From Lactarius indigo (Eukaryota > Basidiomycota > Agaricomycetes > Russulales > Russulaceae): a DNA stretch of 64,000 bases. The stretch is taken from positions 868,001 to 932,000 of the forward strand of contig JAFKAC010000014.1 in assembly GCA_025766275.1 (NCBI GenBank). The letters run 5' to 3'. The notes under the pieces were generated by a model, which worked only from the letters and a program-made list of their open reading frames with translations, searched no databases and was not told the origin of the DNA. Of this stretch, positions 8,683 to 20,221 are shown piece by piece (the stretch's first letter is position 1; each line of letters starts with the position of its first letter). Both the position numbers and the translations under genes were made by a program.

Positions 8683-11600
8683 GCTCGAACCTGGCGGCCT
8701 GGGCTAGAGCTTTAAACATTTCCAGTGTACAATATAGCCAATATAGATCCTTGAAAGTCCCTGTACACCTGGAAACTGCACACAAAACGGCTGATCAAGA
8801 CGTCCTAGTAGACTCTGGAGCTACGGACAATTTCATAGACCCCAGACTCCTGAAGCAAATGGGGATAGGGACAATACCACTGTCAAACCCAAAAAAGATC
8901 TGGAATATCGACGGAACCCTTAATAAGGCAGGAGAACTAACGGCATACTCCATGCTAGATGTCCAATCAGGATCCAAGAAACTACCCATGAGATTCCTGG
9001 TGACAAATCTAGGGGAAGAACGAATGATCCTGGGATACCCCTGGCTTGCTGCCTTTGAACCCCAATGCAACTGGAAGGACTCCACCATCGACACCAGTCA
9101 CCTCCCTGTCATCATCACTACCCAAGGACTCCAAAAACAAGACACCCCCAAACCAAAGATCCACATCTGGAAAATGTGGAGCACGTTCCTGGAAGAGTGT
9201 GGGTATGAGGAAGGAGATGAACTCTATCTCAGATTTACCCAAGATGAGGTCATTGGCAAAACCACGGTGGCCTCAGAATTGGCACAAAAGGCACGAGATC
9301 AAACTGAAAGAACGCTAGAGGAAATGGTCCCCAAGGAGTACCTACAACATCAGAAGGTCTTCAGTGAAGAGAACTCCCACCGATTCCCACCAACCAGGTC
9401 ATGGGATCACGCCATTGACCTCACTCCAAATGCCCCAGCCACTATTGATTGCAAAATATACCCTCTAACACGTGATGAAAATGAAGCCCTTACCAAATTC
9501 CTCAATGAACACCTTGAAAAGGGATATATCCAGCCCTCTAAATCCCCATACTCGTCTCCCTTCTTCTTCATCAAAAAGAAAGATGGAAAGCTTCGCCCTG
9601 TCCAAGACTACCAACGGATCAACCAGTACACTGTCAAGAATCGATACCCACTCCCCTTAATCCCAGAATTGATTGACAAGGTCCGGGATGCGGCGTTGTT
9701 TACCAAATTTGATATCCGATGGGGTTATAACAACATCCGGATCAAAGAAGGAGATGAATGGAAGGTGGCCTTCAAAACCAATCAGGGGCTGTTTGAGCCA
9801 CGTGTCATGTTCTTTGGACTCACCAACTCACCAAGCACATTTCAGACCATGATGAACGTAATATTCCGTGACATGCTCCTAACTGGAGAAGTCATAATCT
9901 ACATGGATGACATCCTTATTGCCACTATTGATGACCTGGAAAGACACCACAAGGTGGTCCATCAAGTTCTAGAACGCCTAGAGGAACATGATCTCTACCT
10001 AAAACCGGAAAAATGCGCCTTTGAGGTTAGGTCTATAGAGTACCTGGGTGTCATATTGGAAAAAGGGAGGGTCCGAATGGACCCGATTAAGGTTCAGGGT
10101 GTACGTGACTGGCCCACTCCAACAACAACCAAAGAAGTCCGTGCCTTTCAAGGATTTGCAAATTTCTATCGCCGCTTCATCCGAGGATTCTCCATGATTG
10201 CCCATCCCCTTAACAACCTACTCAAAAAGGACACCAAATGGGAATGGACGGAAGACTGTCAAAAGGCATTTGACACACTCAAGACCCTGCTTGGAAAGGA
10301 ACCTGTACTCATTCAACCGGATTTGGAAAAACAATTTGAATTGGAAGTGGATGCATCCCGATTTGCCAATGGAGGGGTGCTTTACCAAAAGGATAACCAA
10401 GGAATTCACCACCCAGTGGCCTACTACTCCCAGACATTTGGACCAGCAGAATGAAATTATGACATCTATGATCAAGAATTGCTAGCCATTGTGCGGGCTC
10501 TACGACACTGGCGGGCATATCTAGCAGGCTCCCCTCACAAGGTAGTGGTGTACACAGACCATGCAAACCTCCAATATTGGAAAGAACCACACAAGATCAG
10601 CCAATGGGTAGCACGAGAAGTCCTGGAACTCTCCGAATTTGATATAGAGCTCCACCACATTGCCGGCTCCAAGAATGCCCGGGCAGATGCCCTGTCAAGA
10701 AGACCAGACTATGATGATGGTTCCCATGACAACTCAGATGTAACAGTCCTTCCAGAAGAACTATTTGTCAAAGCTACAAGGGAACTGCCACAGGAACAAG
10801 AACTATGGGCTTATGTCACACAGAACCTAGACCAGGAACGTATCAAAACCTGGATAGATACCCACAACCTAAAAGAACACTCAGGGCTCCACTGGAAAGA
10901 TGAGCGCTTGGTTGTTGCAGGGAACAACGACCTTAAGAGGGGGGTAATTCACGCTTTTCATGACCTTCCAAGCGCTGGACACCCTGGAATTTCAAACACA
11001 ATGGCTCTGATAACACGAGACTACTGGTGGCCTGGCATGAAGAAAGATGTGGAAGAATACGTCAAAGGATGTGCAGCATGCCAAGCCAATAAAGTCAACA
11101 CCCACCCAAAGAAGCCAAGCCTCTCACCCATTTTTGGACAGATGACAGAACCATTTGAAACTGTCAGCATGGATTTCATCGTCAAATTACCCAAGTCAAA
11201 AGGCTATGACACAATCCTCACAGTCACAGATCACGATTGTTCAAAAGCAGCATTATTCATCCCTTGCAACGAAACGATAGATGCAGCTGGAGTCGCACAA
11301 CTCTATTTACAACACATCTACCGCCACTATGGCCTTCCCAAGAAGGTCATCTCTGATTGAGACCCACGATTCACATCAATGTTTGCAAGAGCCCTCTGCA
11401 AAGCCTTAGACATCAAACAGAACATCTCAACAGCATACCACCCACAAACAGATGGACAGTCAGAACGAACAGACCAATGGTTAGAACAATACCTAAGGTT
11501 TTGGTGTAATGCAAGACAGGATGATTGGGTAACCTGGTTACCAATGGCAGAATTTGCTCATAACTCCTGGCCCAACGCTACAACCCGAATTCCCCCATTT

Positions 11601-13601
11601 GAACTAATCATGGGAAAACTCCCACGCACCACATGGACGCCAAAACCCTCCCCAGTTCCAAGTGTAGGACAACGTCTTGAAGAACTGAAGAACAAGAGGA
11701 AGGAAGCTCAGGACAACCTAAAGAAAGCACAAGATTCCCTAGCACGGCGACCCTCCAAGTTTGAACCATACAAAGAAGGAGAAATGGTGTGGCTAGAAGG
11801 AACAAACATAAGGACTAGCCATCCAACTGCCAAACTAGCTCCAAAACGACATGGACCCTTCAGGATTACCAAAGTCCTGTCACCAGTCAACTATGAACTC
11901 GCCCTACCCCTGCAATGGAAGATCCACCCTGTGTTCCATGCCAACCTACTTACACCATATAGGGAAACACCACTCCATGGAGAAAACTTCCCACGACCCC
12001 CACCTGACATAATAAACGGAGAAGAAGAATGGGAAGTAGAGAAAGTTCTAGACTCTGCCAAGAAGGGACAACGATGTAAACTCCATTACCTCATCAAATG
12101 GAAGGGCTTCCCTGACAGTGACAACTCATGGGAACTGGAGGAAAATGTATCGGCCCCTGAAGCAATTCAAGACTTCTTCTGGCTACACCCGAATGCCGAA
12201 GGAGCGCCCTCCTCACATATAAGAAGTACAAGGTTGGAAGGAAAAGACCCCCACTCCTCTACTCTTACATCTTCGCACACAATGCCTTCTCACTCCTCCT
12301 CTGTTGAAGCCCTCGTTGAACGCTCCATAGAACGAGGGTTCTTCTCTCGACCCCCAACCCCAGAACAACAGACCACCATGGATGTCAACCCAGCACTGGT
12401 TGCGCTGTTGGAAACCTTCAATGGACATCCCAACTTAGTCCCAAGGTCCTCCTTGTCTCCCCCTCCTGAACCGACCGCCACTCCTCCTCCACTCCCTCCT
12501 TCCACCCCTCCTCCTGACTCTCCCCCGGTCTCTGTGATTTCCCACTCATCAATGCCTCCACTGGAGGATGCCCCTATCGACTATGAGCGTGTAGCTGCCA
12601 CTGCCAACGATGAACCGGACGAAGATGATGACCACCCAGGCCTCCCCTTCTTCCCAAACATAGAAACCTCAGCTCGCTTCCACCCTCTCTATATCAACCA
12701 ACCTGATGGTACTAAAGTCCTGGCCAAGTACATCGCCTACACTGGTAACCGTCAAGATGTGAAGGGCTGTATGGGTAGAGGTCAGCCTGTCTATGGAGAG
12801 CCTGTGTACCTGGACAGTCTCCCAGGGGCTATGCCACAAGTCATGTCAGATGATCAGATGCAGCAGCTCTCACGTGACGACCCTCGGGCATATGCTGTAG
12901 ATGAGGCACTGAGGGATCTCAACTCCCCACAGCTAGATGCAGAGATCTCTCGCCTCCGCCACTGTTTGGAACAGCAGGCTATGCTCCAGAGGCAGTTCAC
13001 TGATCTACAGGCTCAATGCAATCGAGTCCATGGACTACTGTTCAACACCACCTCAGAACTTGATGGAGTGCGCAGTCGGCTGGAAGCCGCACATGCCTAT
13101 ACCCGGATTGCAGAACACTATGCTGACACATGGCAGCAACCTCGCCTCTTCCGCCACCAAGACCTTCCCTTTCCCCCTCACCCTGGAGGACCTGTAGAGA
13201 TGCCTCGCCTCCGGGAAAATCACAATGGAGACCTGTGCTGGCGCTGTGACAGTCGCTTCCATCGCAGCTTCAACTGCCCTCGAACCAAGCGGTACTGCTA
13301 CCATTGCCAGAGTGCAGGTCACTGGCCCAACAAGTGCCTATGGCGCCGGCTTGAAGAACAACTGGGAGAAGAAGACGCTGCCAACAAGTGGTGTGGCAAG
13401 TGTTTTAGGAACGACCCTGGACATGCCGAGATCCGCTGCCCCGTCTATGAGCAGTGCTGGAAGTGTGGAGTTCGCAGACACTTCCAGTTCCTTCACACCC
13501 ATCGCTGCCAGGAGATTATCACAGAGAACTACAACTCTGACTGGGTTGACGATGACCTGGTACAGACTGACGATCCTGAGCCCAGCACAGATCGTTTCTA
13601 G
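8667..13601 (+). pseudogene. pol: pol of the gypsy element with chromodomain and extra zinc-knuckle C-terminus; two nonsense codons
   Basis: The frame opens at 8667, overlaps the end of gag by 16 nt in the -1 frame, and ends with TAG at 13599-13601. TGA codons at 10452-10454 and 11358-11360 break it; they sit where the family has arginine (PAE-R-NYDIYD and VISD-R-DPRF), so CGA to TGA is likely. Domains in order: aspartic protease with DSGA (about 8811); reverse transcriptase with LRPVQDYQRIN and the catalytic YMDD at 9900-9911; RNase H with VDASRFANGG and TDHANL; integrase HHCC finger (about 10950-11090) and D,D,E core (SMDFI near 11167, DPRF at 11361, GQSERTDQWLEQY near 11455); chromodomain with LIKWKGFPDSDNSWE (12031-12180). 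About 470 further residues follow, with a Pro-rich stretch, a coiled-coil-like segment and four Cys/His knuckles (13234-13515). Confidence 0.88.
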
Positions 13602-13625
13602 GGATGTCGAGACGACAAGGACTCT

Positions 13626-13638
13626 GAAGGGAGGGTAA
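13626..13638 (+). other. Polypurine tract
   Basis: GAAGGGAGGGTAA directly precedes the 3' LTR, the expected position for plus-strand DNA priming. Confidence 0.7.
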
Positions 13639-14356
13639 TGTTACGGACTGGACTTGTTTTGACTTTACTATTAGTTTCTTACTTACACTTGCGTTCACGG
13701 GAAAGTCTTTCCTTTCTTGGCTTTCCCTTTCTTGGACTTGCTGCGCACTAGGAGCCTTAAGATTCTCTCCTAGTGCAAAGTGAGACAATGAGACACTCAT
13801 TGTCCTTATAAGTCTTTATTACTACTATACTTGGGCTAAATGCACCCTTTTATGGCAGGTGTCTCACTTTTGTTAAAACTGAGACATGTCTCACTTGCCT
13901 TTTATATCCTTGTTTCTTCTCACACTTACTGCAGATAGCTGTGCACACTTTCTTCTTTTTCCTGTGCCTGCTGCGGATTGCTGTACCTTCTTCTCACGCT
14001 TGCTGCGGATTGCTGTGTTACTTCTCACGCTTGCTGCGGATTGCGCCATTTGTTTGTTCCGCACAAACAAACCCTTTTCTATATAAGTCGTGGCCCTAGG
14101 TAGCTTGTATCCTTAGACTCGACTTCTTTACCATCACAGTATACATTGTTTTCCCATTCCCTTGGGGTAACTCTCTGCTGAACCGTCGAACCTCTTGAAC
14201 CCCCTTGAACTCCACTCACATCCTGAGTATTGTGTCATACTCTGAGATCCTTGTTAACCACTTAAACCTTGCCATTACTGGCTGGACCTTCGCTCATTGA
14301 CATAGAAAGACCAGACTTGCTCACGCCGAGCTGAACGTTCCTACTGTAACGTTACA
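13639..14356 (+). repeat. 3' LTR of the gypsy element
   Basis: 718 bp, almost identical to 6380-7096, ending GTTACA immediately before the second ATGGG target duplication. Confidence 0.93.
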
Positions 14357-15265
14357 ATGGGGTAGGCCCATTTTCCAGCAGATAACAACACAGGTAATGT
14401 TGTTACATATTCCATCTCTGCCAAGAGGAATCCCTGCGCCTTTGCTTGTATGCTAAACGCCGTTCTCCCTTCCACTTCCCTTCCTTTCTGTCTTCAAATG
14501 GACGATGACTCTGGGCTCTCCTGCCTTTCCTTTCCTTTTGAGCTGGGACAAAAAATCTTTCCCAGCTTCCGCTGGCACAGATTTGGTCATGGAGTTGGCT
14601 AACTGGTAACTTTCTGTGCATCTCATGTCTACTGTCTCTTAGGGTTTTGTGGCGAGAGCAGCATCAAGAAACCTCCTGGATGTCTTGATGGGGATTGGTC
14701 CCACTCTTTGATTGTGAGTTTGTGACTCTTTGTGGGAATGATCAGTTGATCATGCATGACATGTCAATGCCTGAAGGGTGGTCTGAGAATGCGATCATTG
14801 ATAGTATGTGTCTTTCGGAAACCAAAAGCATTACTACTGCGCATCCATGGGCCCGAATTCTAGATGTATCTGCCACATCATCTGATCATCCTGAGGAACC
14901 ATGAGCAAATTTCAGCACTGAATCTTGGCACCTTACCCCATATCTCTATGCTGTTCAACGTGGATCTTCCATATGCTATCCTCGCACGATAAAGCTTTTG
15001 GAATGACTGAGAACTTCGCACTTGCAGTCCCTGAGCCTTACTCTTTGGTCTTGTGAGTTTCCGAGTGCATACTCAACCTCTGCCCTGACAGACTCGGAGC
15101 TTGCGCTGCCAATATTGTCCAGAGTCATTTCTACTTTGAGCTGAGTCTATGCTGTGGATTCGTCTTTCGACTTGACTGCAAGAGTAACTTAGGGTCAACA
15201 CATTGATGACAGTTGACTGAGCGGGGACCATGCGCATGCCTCTTTCAGAACATTCAGAACCCCAT
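14357..15265. repeat. Dispersed ~1 kb repeat, copy 2, right part
   Basis: Continues the match to about 260-1190: GATAACAACAC, the CT-rich tract with CTTTCCTTTCC, and GGTCTGAGAATGCG near 14779. It is truncated on the right by the hAT element. No gene is seen; a 70-codon open frame near 14700 has no features. Confidence 0.6.
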
Positions 15266-15296
15266 CAGGGCCCAGTAGTGGTTTGCGGGCTCGGCT
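15266..15296 (+). repeat. Left terminal inverted repeat of the hAT element
   Basis: CAGGGCCCAGTAGTGG and the following 15 bases match the complement of 19406-19435 except for a 2 nt insertion (AG) and one base at the tip. Confidence 0.8.
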
Positions 15297-15697
15297 TCAA
15301 AGCCTAAGGCCAGACTAAGACGGCCATCCGAAACCGGGACGGGACTGGGATGAGAAGTGGGTCCTGGCAGGGCTCATGGCCCGGTCTTTACTTTTGGTGT
15401 TCGGCTCCCACGGTCCCGCGTCCGAGGCTTCAATTCTCGGGGACGTGGGTCCTGGGCTCTGAGATTCAACACCGAGGATCCATGATCACCACTTTGCTCG
15501 CATTGCTCTGCAATGAGTCTCCCCTTTTGGAACTGCATCCACGGATTCCACACCTTCGAAACATCATCCACACACCTTCGAAACATCATCCACCCCTTCA
15601 CCATTGTATCCGCAGATTCGCAACTTCATCTGCTGCTCTAAACTGGTAACTGTATCCACCTGGGATTTTTACTTCACGCTTCATTGTTGTACTTATG

Positions 15698-15704
15698 TAT
15701 AAAT
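15698..15704 (+). promoter_or_regulatory. TATA box of the hAT transposase gene
   Basis: TATAAAT, 38 bp before the ATG at 15742. Confidence 0.5.
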
Positions 15705-15741
15705 ATGAGCCTTTTTTTCTCCCTCACCAACCGTCTTAGTG

Positions 15742-18700
15742 ATGTCTGAGCCCACTCGACCTGTGCGAAAGGTTTTCCCTACTGCCAAACTATCTGCTGA
15801 CAATGCTGGTGATCTCGAACTCACTTCTCATCGCAGGGCCATTGTGTCTGCCTCTGTGGCATTGACAGCCCCCCAGCTGAGTAGGACACCAGCTACGTCC
15901 TCTCCCCTACCTGCGTCCTCTCCCCTTCCTGAGTCCTCGCCACCCCCACCAACGGATACAGAAGATACTTCATCACCAGCTCCTCATTTGTCTTCAGTTC
16001 GCACCTCCTCAAAACGTCCTTCATGTGCTACACTCAAGAGCCATGACAGTATCATCACTGTCTCTTCCACCGCTTCCAATGATAGCCCCGACACTGCGCC
16101 AATGCCACCAAAACTCAAGAGGTTGAAAAGGTCTGGGTCACCGGATGGCAAGGAGGTCGACACTGATGTTTCCATCATCAATATCGATGATATTGAAGAC
16201 CCTGAAGATGAGCGACTGAACAAGTCGCACCCCTCTGCTGACATCAAGTATTTCTTTACGGTCCTCCCTTGTCTCCCAGGTCAAGCCAAGCAGCGCAAGA
16301 GTTGTAACCTTTGCGTGTACGCCATCTCTCTCTCTCTTCTGATGGTTCTTACAAAACAACGCAGCCAAGGGCTTGGTTGTGCTAAGGTGGAGAAGATCAT
16401 CACCAGCGAGCACTCAACGCTTCGGCATCATATGGCTTCTCTACATGCAGTACGTCCTGGACCCTTAGACCTGGATGTTTCTGATATATCTTTGATTCAA
16501 TTTCTAGCGTCGGTACAGAAAGTGGTGCGAAGCCAACCATTTTGACTCAATGCTACCAGAAGACACCAAACGGCGCAGGGAGGCTGCTCTGGACACTATC
16601 CTCCAGACCCAGCAAACGACCCTCACTGCCCACTTTAACCTTCGTGAACCAGACCTGACCCCATACAGCGACAGTGCGTTTGAGGCCGCTGCCATTGCAT
16701 GGCTCATTCAGTCTAATCAGGTGTGTTTGTTTCGCTGACTTCTTTCCGCTGTTCTGACTGTCAGCCATTCAGCCAATTCAAGCGTTCAAGAATCCTGCCT
16801 TCAAGAAGATGATAGACATCGCGTCCCGAGCAACCCGCAGTATTACCCTACCAGCTCCCAAGAAAACATGTGGACGCATCATTCATATGTTCAAACAACA
16901 GATGTTCTTGCTGAAAAAGCGTCTTAACGTATGTGTTCCCACTTATCAACTATCTTCTTCTGACTTACTTAGTCGCTCTCATTACTAGGGTCCCACTGTT
17001 ACCAGGGAAATTAGCCTGACCTGTGACGCATGGCAGGCAGGCAACACTGACACGTACTTTGCTGTCACAGGGCATTGGATCGAAGAACGTGTTCCGGGTG
17101 AATGGACCCTTGAGCACGCATTGCTCGGTTTCACACAGATGAACTGTGGACACAGTGGAACTTGACTTGGGCAAGTCCTGTACAAGATTTGCAATCGACT
17201 CTGTATCATTCACAAGGTAAGTTCTCAATTTCTCGACTCAATGCTCATTTGTGTATGTTTCGTATCCAGGTTGGCCATGTTACATGTGACAACGCCAGCA
17301 ACAACAACACCATGCTCGAGGAATTCGCGCAGTGCTATTGCACCAAGACCAGAGATGTTTTCAATGTCAAACATCATCAGATCAGGTATACACTTTCTTT
17401 ATGTTATTATATTTGTATTGACTTCCATGCCGCCACTTATTTGTCTAGGTGTCTTGCGCATATAATCAATTTAGCGACCCAGGCTTTGATCTCTGCGCGC
17501 AGCAAGTCCAGGTACTACAATGGTGATCCCAACGACGACCACATCCCTGAGGACCTAGGAGCGATCGAGAGAGATGAGATAGGGATCGTGCGGGCCATAT
17601 GTATCAAGGTATAGTACTTTTATTTGGTGTATTTGTTGACGCCAAGTGCTAACTTGTGGGGGCATAGGCACGTTCATCATCACAGTGAAAAGAACTTTTC
17701 AGGAGCATCCAGATTCGCAATGGTATGCCAGCAGCGAATCTGCTGCTTGACATGAAGGTCCGATGGAGCTCAACCTACGTCATGCTCTATCGTGCTGAGA
17801 CACGTCGGTTGGTGAGTGTAGTTGTCTGTTTTGTCCAAGTCCTGTTTCTTAGTTTTATTTTACTGCTACCAAGGCGGTCGATGAGTTTATCTTGGGACTT
17901 GGGCTCAAAGAGAAAAACACGGACAAGCGGAAAAAGATTTCCGATCTTGCTTTACATGATGAAGAGTGGACGCGAGTCCGACTCTTTTGCAATCTTCTTG
18001 AGGTATGTCCGCATTCACAGTCATTGAAATCCTACTAACATTTGATGGTGTTTCCCTGACAGCATGCTGACAATGCCCAGCAAGCGTTCTCTGCTGCCTC
18101 AATGCCGACACTCCATCTCGCACTCCCAGCAATCGAAAAACTCTATGCATCATGGGAGAAGGCCTCAACCAAGACATGATATCAGGCATTTGTGCCAGCG
18201 CTTACAGCTGGAATGGCCAAGCTCAATAGTTATTATGAACGCTCAGCAGATTCCGATGCACATATTATGGCAATGGGTGAGTATAATCTTGCACATGCGT
18301 CCATGTTTGCTGGCTGACCTTTGTGCCGTAGTGCTTGATCCCTCAACCAAAATGTTTTATTTCCACAAACACTGGTCAGCCGACCTTGTTTCCGAGGTTG
18401 AAGACACCGTCCAAACCAGGGTAGGTTTTCTTATGGACTGTTTATTGGGCTGAGCTCATGTATATTGTCTCTTAGTTTCTCAAACGCTTCAATCTGCTAC
18501 ACAGCAACCCCACTAGCAGTACTGTGACACACACCCACAAGACTGCTTCAAAGCGCAAATCGTCCCGCCACAACATCGATGATACAGATTCCGAGGACAA
18601 CACCAATGACTGCGAAGCCATGATAACACCCTCACCAAATGTGTGGATGGACGAGTTCAAGTCCTACTTGAGTGCAATCGAGGATATACCCAATGGTATG

Positions 18701-19153
18701 GGAATCGTACGCTGGTGGGGGGTATGTACATATGTTGTTTCTATTCTGAGTCTATTCATGTGTATGCTAATATTTGTGTAGATAAATGGGTCACGATATC
18801 CCACCTGGCGTTCACTTGCCCGTGACTACCTCGCTGTCATGGCGTCCTCAGTATCAAGTGAAAGGGCATTCTCTGCAGCCGGGATTACCATCAGCAACCG
18901 CCGCAACCACCTTGATGGTGACATCGTCGAGGCTCTTCAATGCCTCAAGTCTCTACTCCATCAAGACATCTCTTTGAAGGTTGTACCAAGCGTGGCCGAT
19001 GAAGAAGAAGCTCGCCTTGATGAAGCTGACCAGCAACCTGCTAACTAAGAAGGGTCCACAAGCAAGATTGTTGAGGACGCAGAGGACTGGACATGGGAAG
19101 AGGTTGTGGAGGACCATGGGTGCGAAGACATTGGCGATGATGACGACAACTAA
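15742..19153 (+). pseudogene. hAT transposase with BED finger and hAT dimerisation domain, several nonsense codons
   Basis: Phase-consistent exons are 15742-16316, 16365-16449, 16508-16720, 16773-16928, 16989-17216, 17270-17385, 17449-17608, 17668-17811, 17874-18002, 18063-18276, 18332-18420, 18476-18721 and 18782-19153. A Ser/Pro-rich N-terminus is followed by a BED-type finger (KSCNLC then HHMASLH), the core with LTCDAWQAGNTDTYF and CLAHIINLATQAL, and the C-terminal dimerisation region (YPTWRSLARDYLAV, SSERAFSAAG). TGA codons at 17163, 17686 and 18177 sit where Arg is plausible (CGA), and a TAA at 19046 precedes an acidic tail that stays in frame to a TAA at 19151. In an intact element the enzyme would cut and paste DNA; this copy should be inactive. 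The 48 nt first intron was picked because it keeps the BED finger in frame. Confidence 0.82.
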
Positions 19154-19405
19154 ATCGACTTAGTATTTGCCTAGACATTTGAGACAGTGATTTGTTTCGC
19201 AAAAGACTTCTTGGCCAATATATTGTACATAGTCGATAGCTATATACAACCATAGTACTACGAAGTTGCTATGAAGCCTTGGCCAGCCATGGCTGCCGGG
19301 CTGACACGGGCCTGAGACGTCAAGGCCGATGAGTAGAGTCCCAATCTCCCTAAAAGATGGGCCCTAAGCCCCCAAAAGACGGGCCTAATGGCAGGCTTTT
19401 GGGCC

Positions 19406-19435
19406 AAGCCGAGCCCGCAAACCACTAGGGCCCAG
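19406..19435 (-). repeat. Right terminal inverted repeat of the hAT element
   Basis: Reverse complement of the left end: CTGGGCCCTAGTGGTTTGCG on the minus strand, followed by GGCTCGGCTT. Confidence 0.8.
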
Positions 19436-20221
19436 CTAGCAATTCACTTTGTCACCTGTCGGAATATCTTAATTAATTTTCACGTCCATCTCTATATGCA
19501 TACACAAGCTTCACCAGGAAGGACGCGTGGTATTTACAGTAAGATAAATAAATAGAGTTCTGGGATAGCAGACCAGTACTCGTACTAGAATAGTCGTCCA
19601 GGAGCCAGTTCACTTACACTCCATATGAAGACTGATAAACAAGCCAAGCCCCTGCACTTCTCCAAGTCTCTTCACAGGAACACGCGGTGTCTCTGAAGTG
19701 GATAGTTAGAAGAGGGCTGCTTAGACAATGTTAGCGACCAGTTGCTAAAAATGGATGATCAAAAGGAGAGGAAAAAGAAGGGATCCACTGCAACGGCCAG
19801 CTTGAGAAGCAAAGGAAATACTTCCAATCGATTCAAAAAAAAAAAAAAGCTATGATGGGTGGGGTAAGAAAGGACCCAAAGGCTCGAGCGGCCCAAAGAG
19901 TAGGGACCCGTATGAGAAGCACATAGTGTGATCAGTGGTAAGATAAGCAACTGAAGCGCCGAGGGCACAGGGAATGCCACGAGACTAGTCCAGCGTCAAA
20001 GTAAGGTTCTCTCTGGGCCACGAGTGGGCCCACCTATGCTTGCCGTTTCCATGCGCGGTGTTTGGGAAGGGCGGTCCATGGGAAACGAAGGAACGGTATT
20101 TACGTCGTCTGTCATGCATGTCATGACGAATACAGTAGGGACTCTGAAATTTCACCCCATCCACCCTAATAAGATAGAGCTCTAAAAACGGACTTTCGCC
20201 ACCTGTTTCCCCCATTGCAGT
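19436..20221. other. Upstream region of lectin gene 2; no gene seen
   Basis: Aligns with 1190-1290 and 1757-2427 upstream of lectin gene 1 (shared GTTCACTTACA, GTGTCTCTGAA and GGATGATCAAAAG blocks). The GFAT fragment present in copy 1 is missing here. A 14-A run lies near 19837. Confidence 0.55.

Larger units (their letters stand above)
6380..14356 (+). mobile_element. Full-length Ty3/gypsy chromovirus-type LTR retrotransposon
   Basis: The element is 7977 bp with near-identical LTRs (717 and 718 bp; I count about three substitutions and one single-base indel). It is flanked by the 5 bp target duplication ATGGG (6375-6379 and 14357-14361). LTR ends are TGTTAC and GTTACA. Order is LTR, primer-binding site, gag with a CCHC knuckle, protease, reverse transcriptase, RNase H, integrase, chromodomain, a long extra C-terminal region with zinc knuckles, polypurine tract, LTR. 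That order (integrase after RNase H) with a chromodomain is diagnostic of Ty3/gypsy chromoviruses. Nonsense codons interrupt both gag and pol, so this copy is probably not autonomous. It sits inside copy 2 of the 1 kb repeat. Confidence 0.95.
15266..19435 (+). mobile_element. hAT-superfamily DNA transposon, 4.17 kb
   Basis: Terminal inverted repeats of about 30 bp bound a single intron-rich transposase gene. The left end begins CAGGGCCC and the right end finishes GGGCCCAG. Both contain TAGTGGTTTGCGGGCTCGG or its complement, with a 2 nt difference near the tip. A CAGGG tip is typical of hAT elements. The expected 8 bp target duplication is not evident (flanks AACCCCAT and CTAGCAAT), so one flank has probably changed since insertion. 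The transposase has several nonsense codons. Confidence 0.85.

Noticed and set aside
16247..16278. GT...AG stretch in the hAT transposase that could be an intron
   Set aside because: At 32 nt it is too short and would break the frame; unspliced it reads through smoothly into the BED finger.
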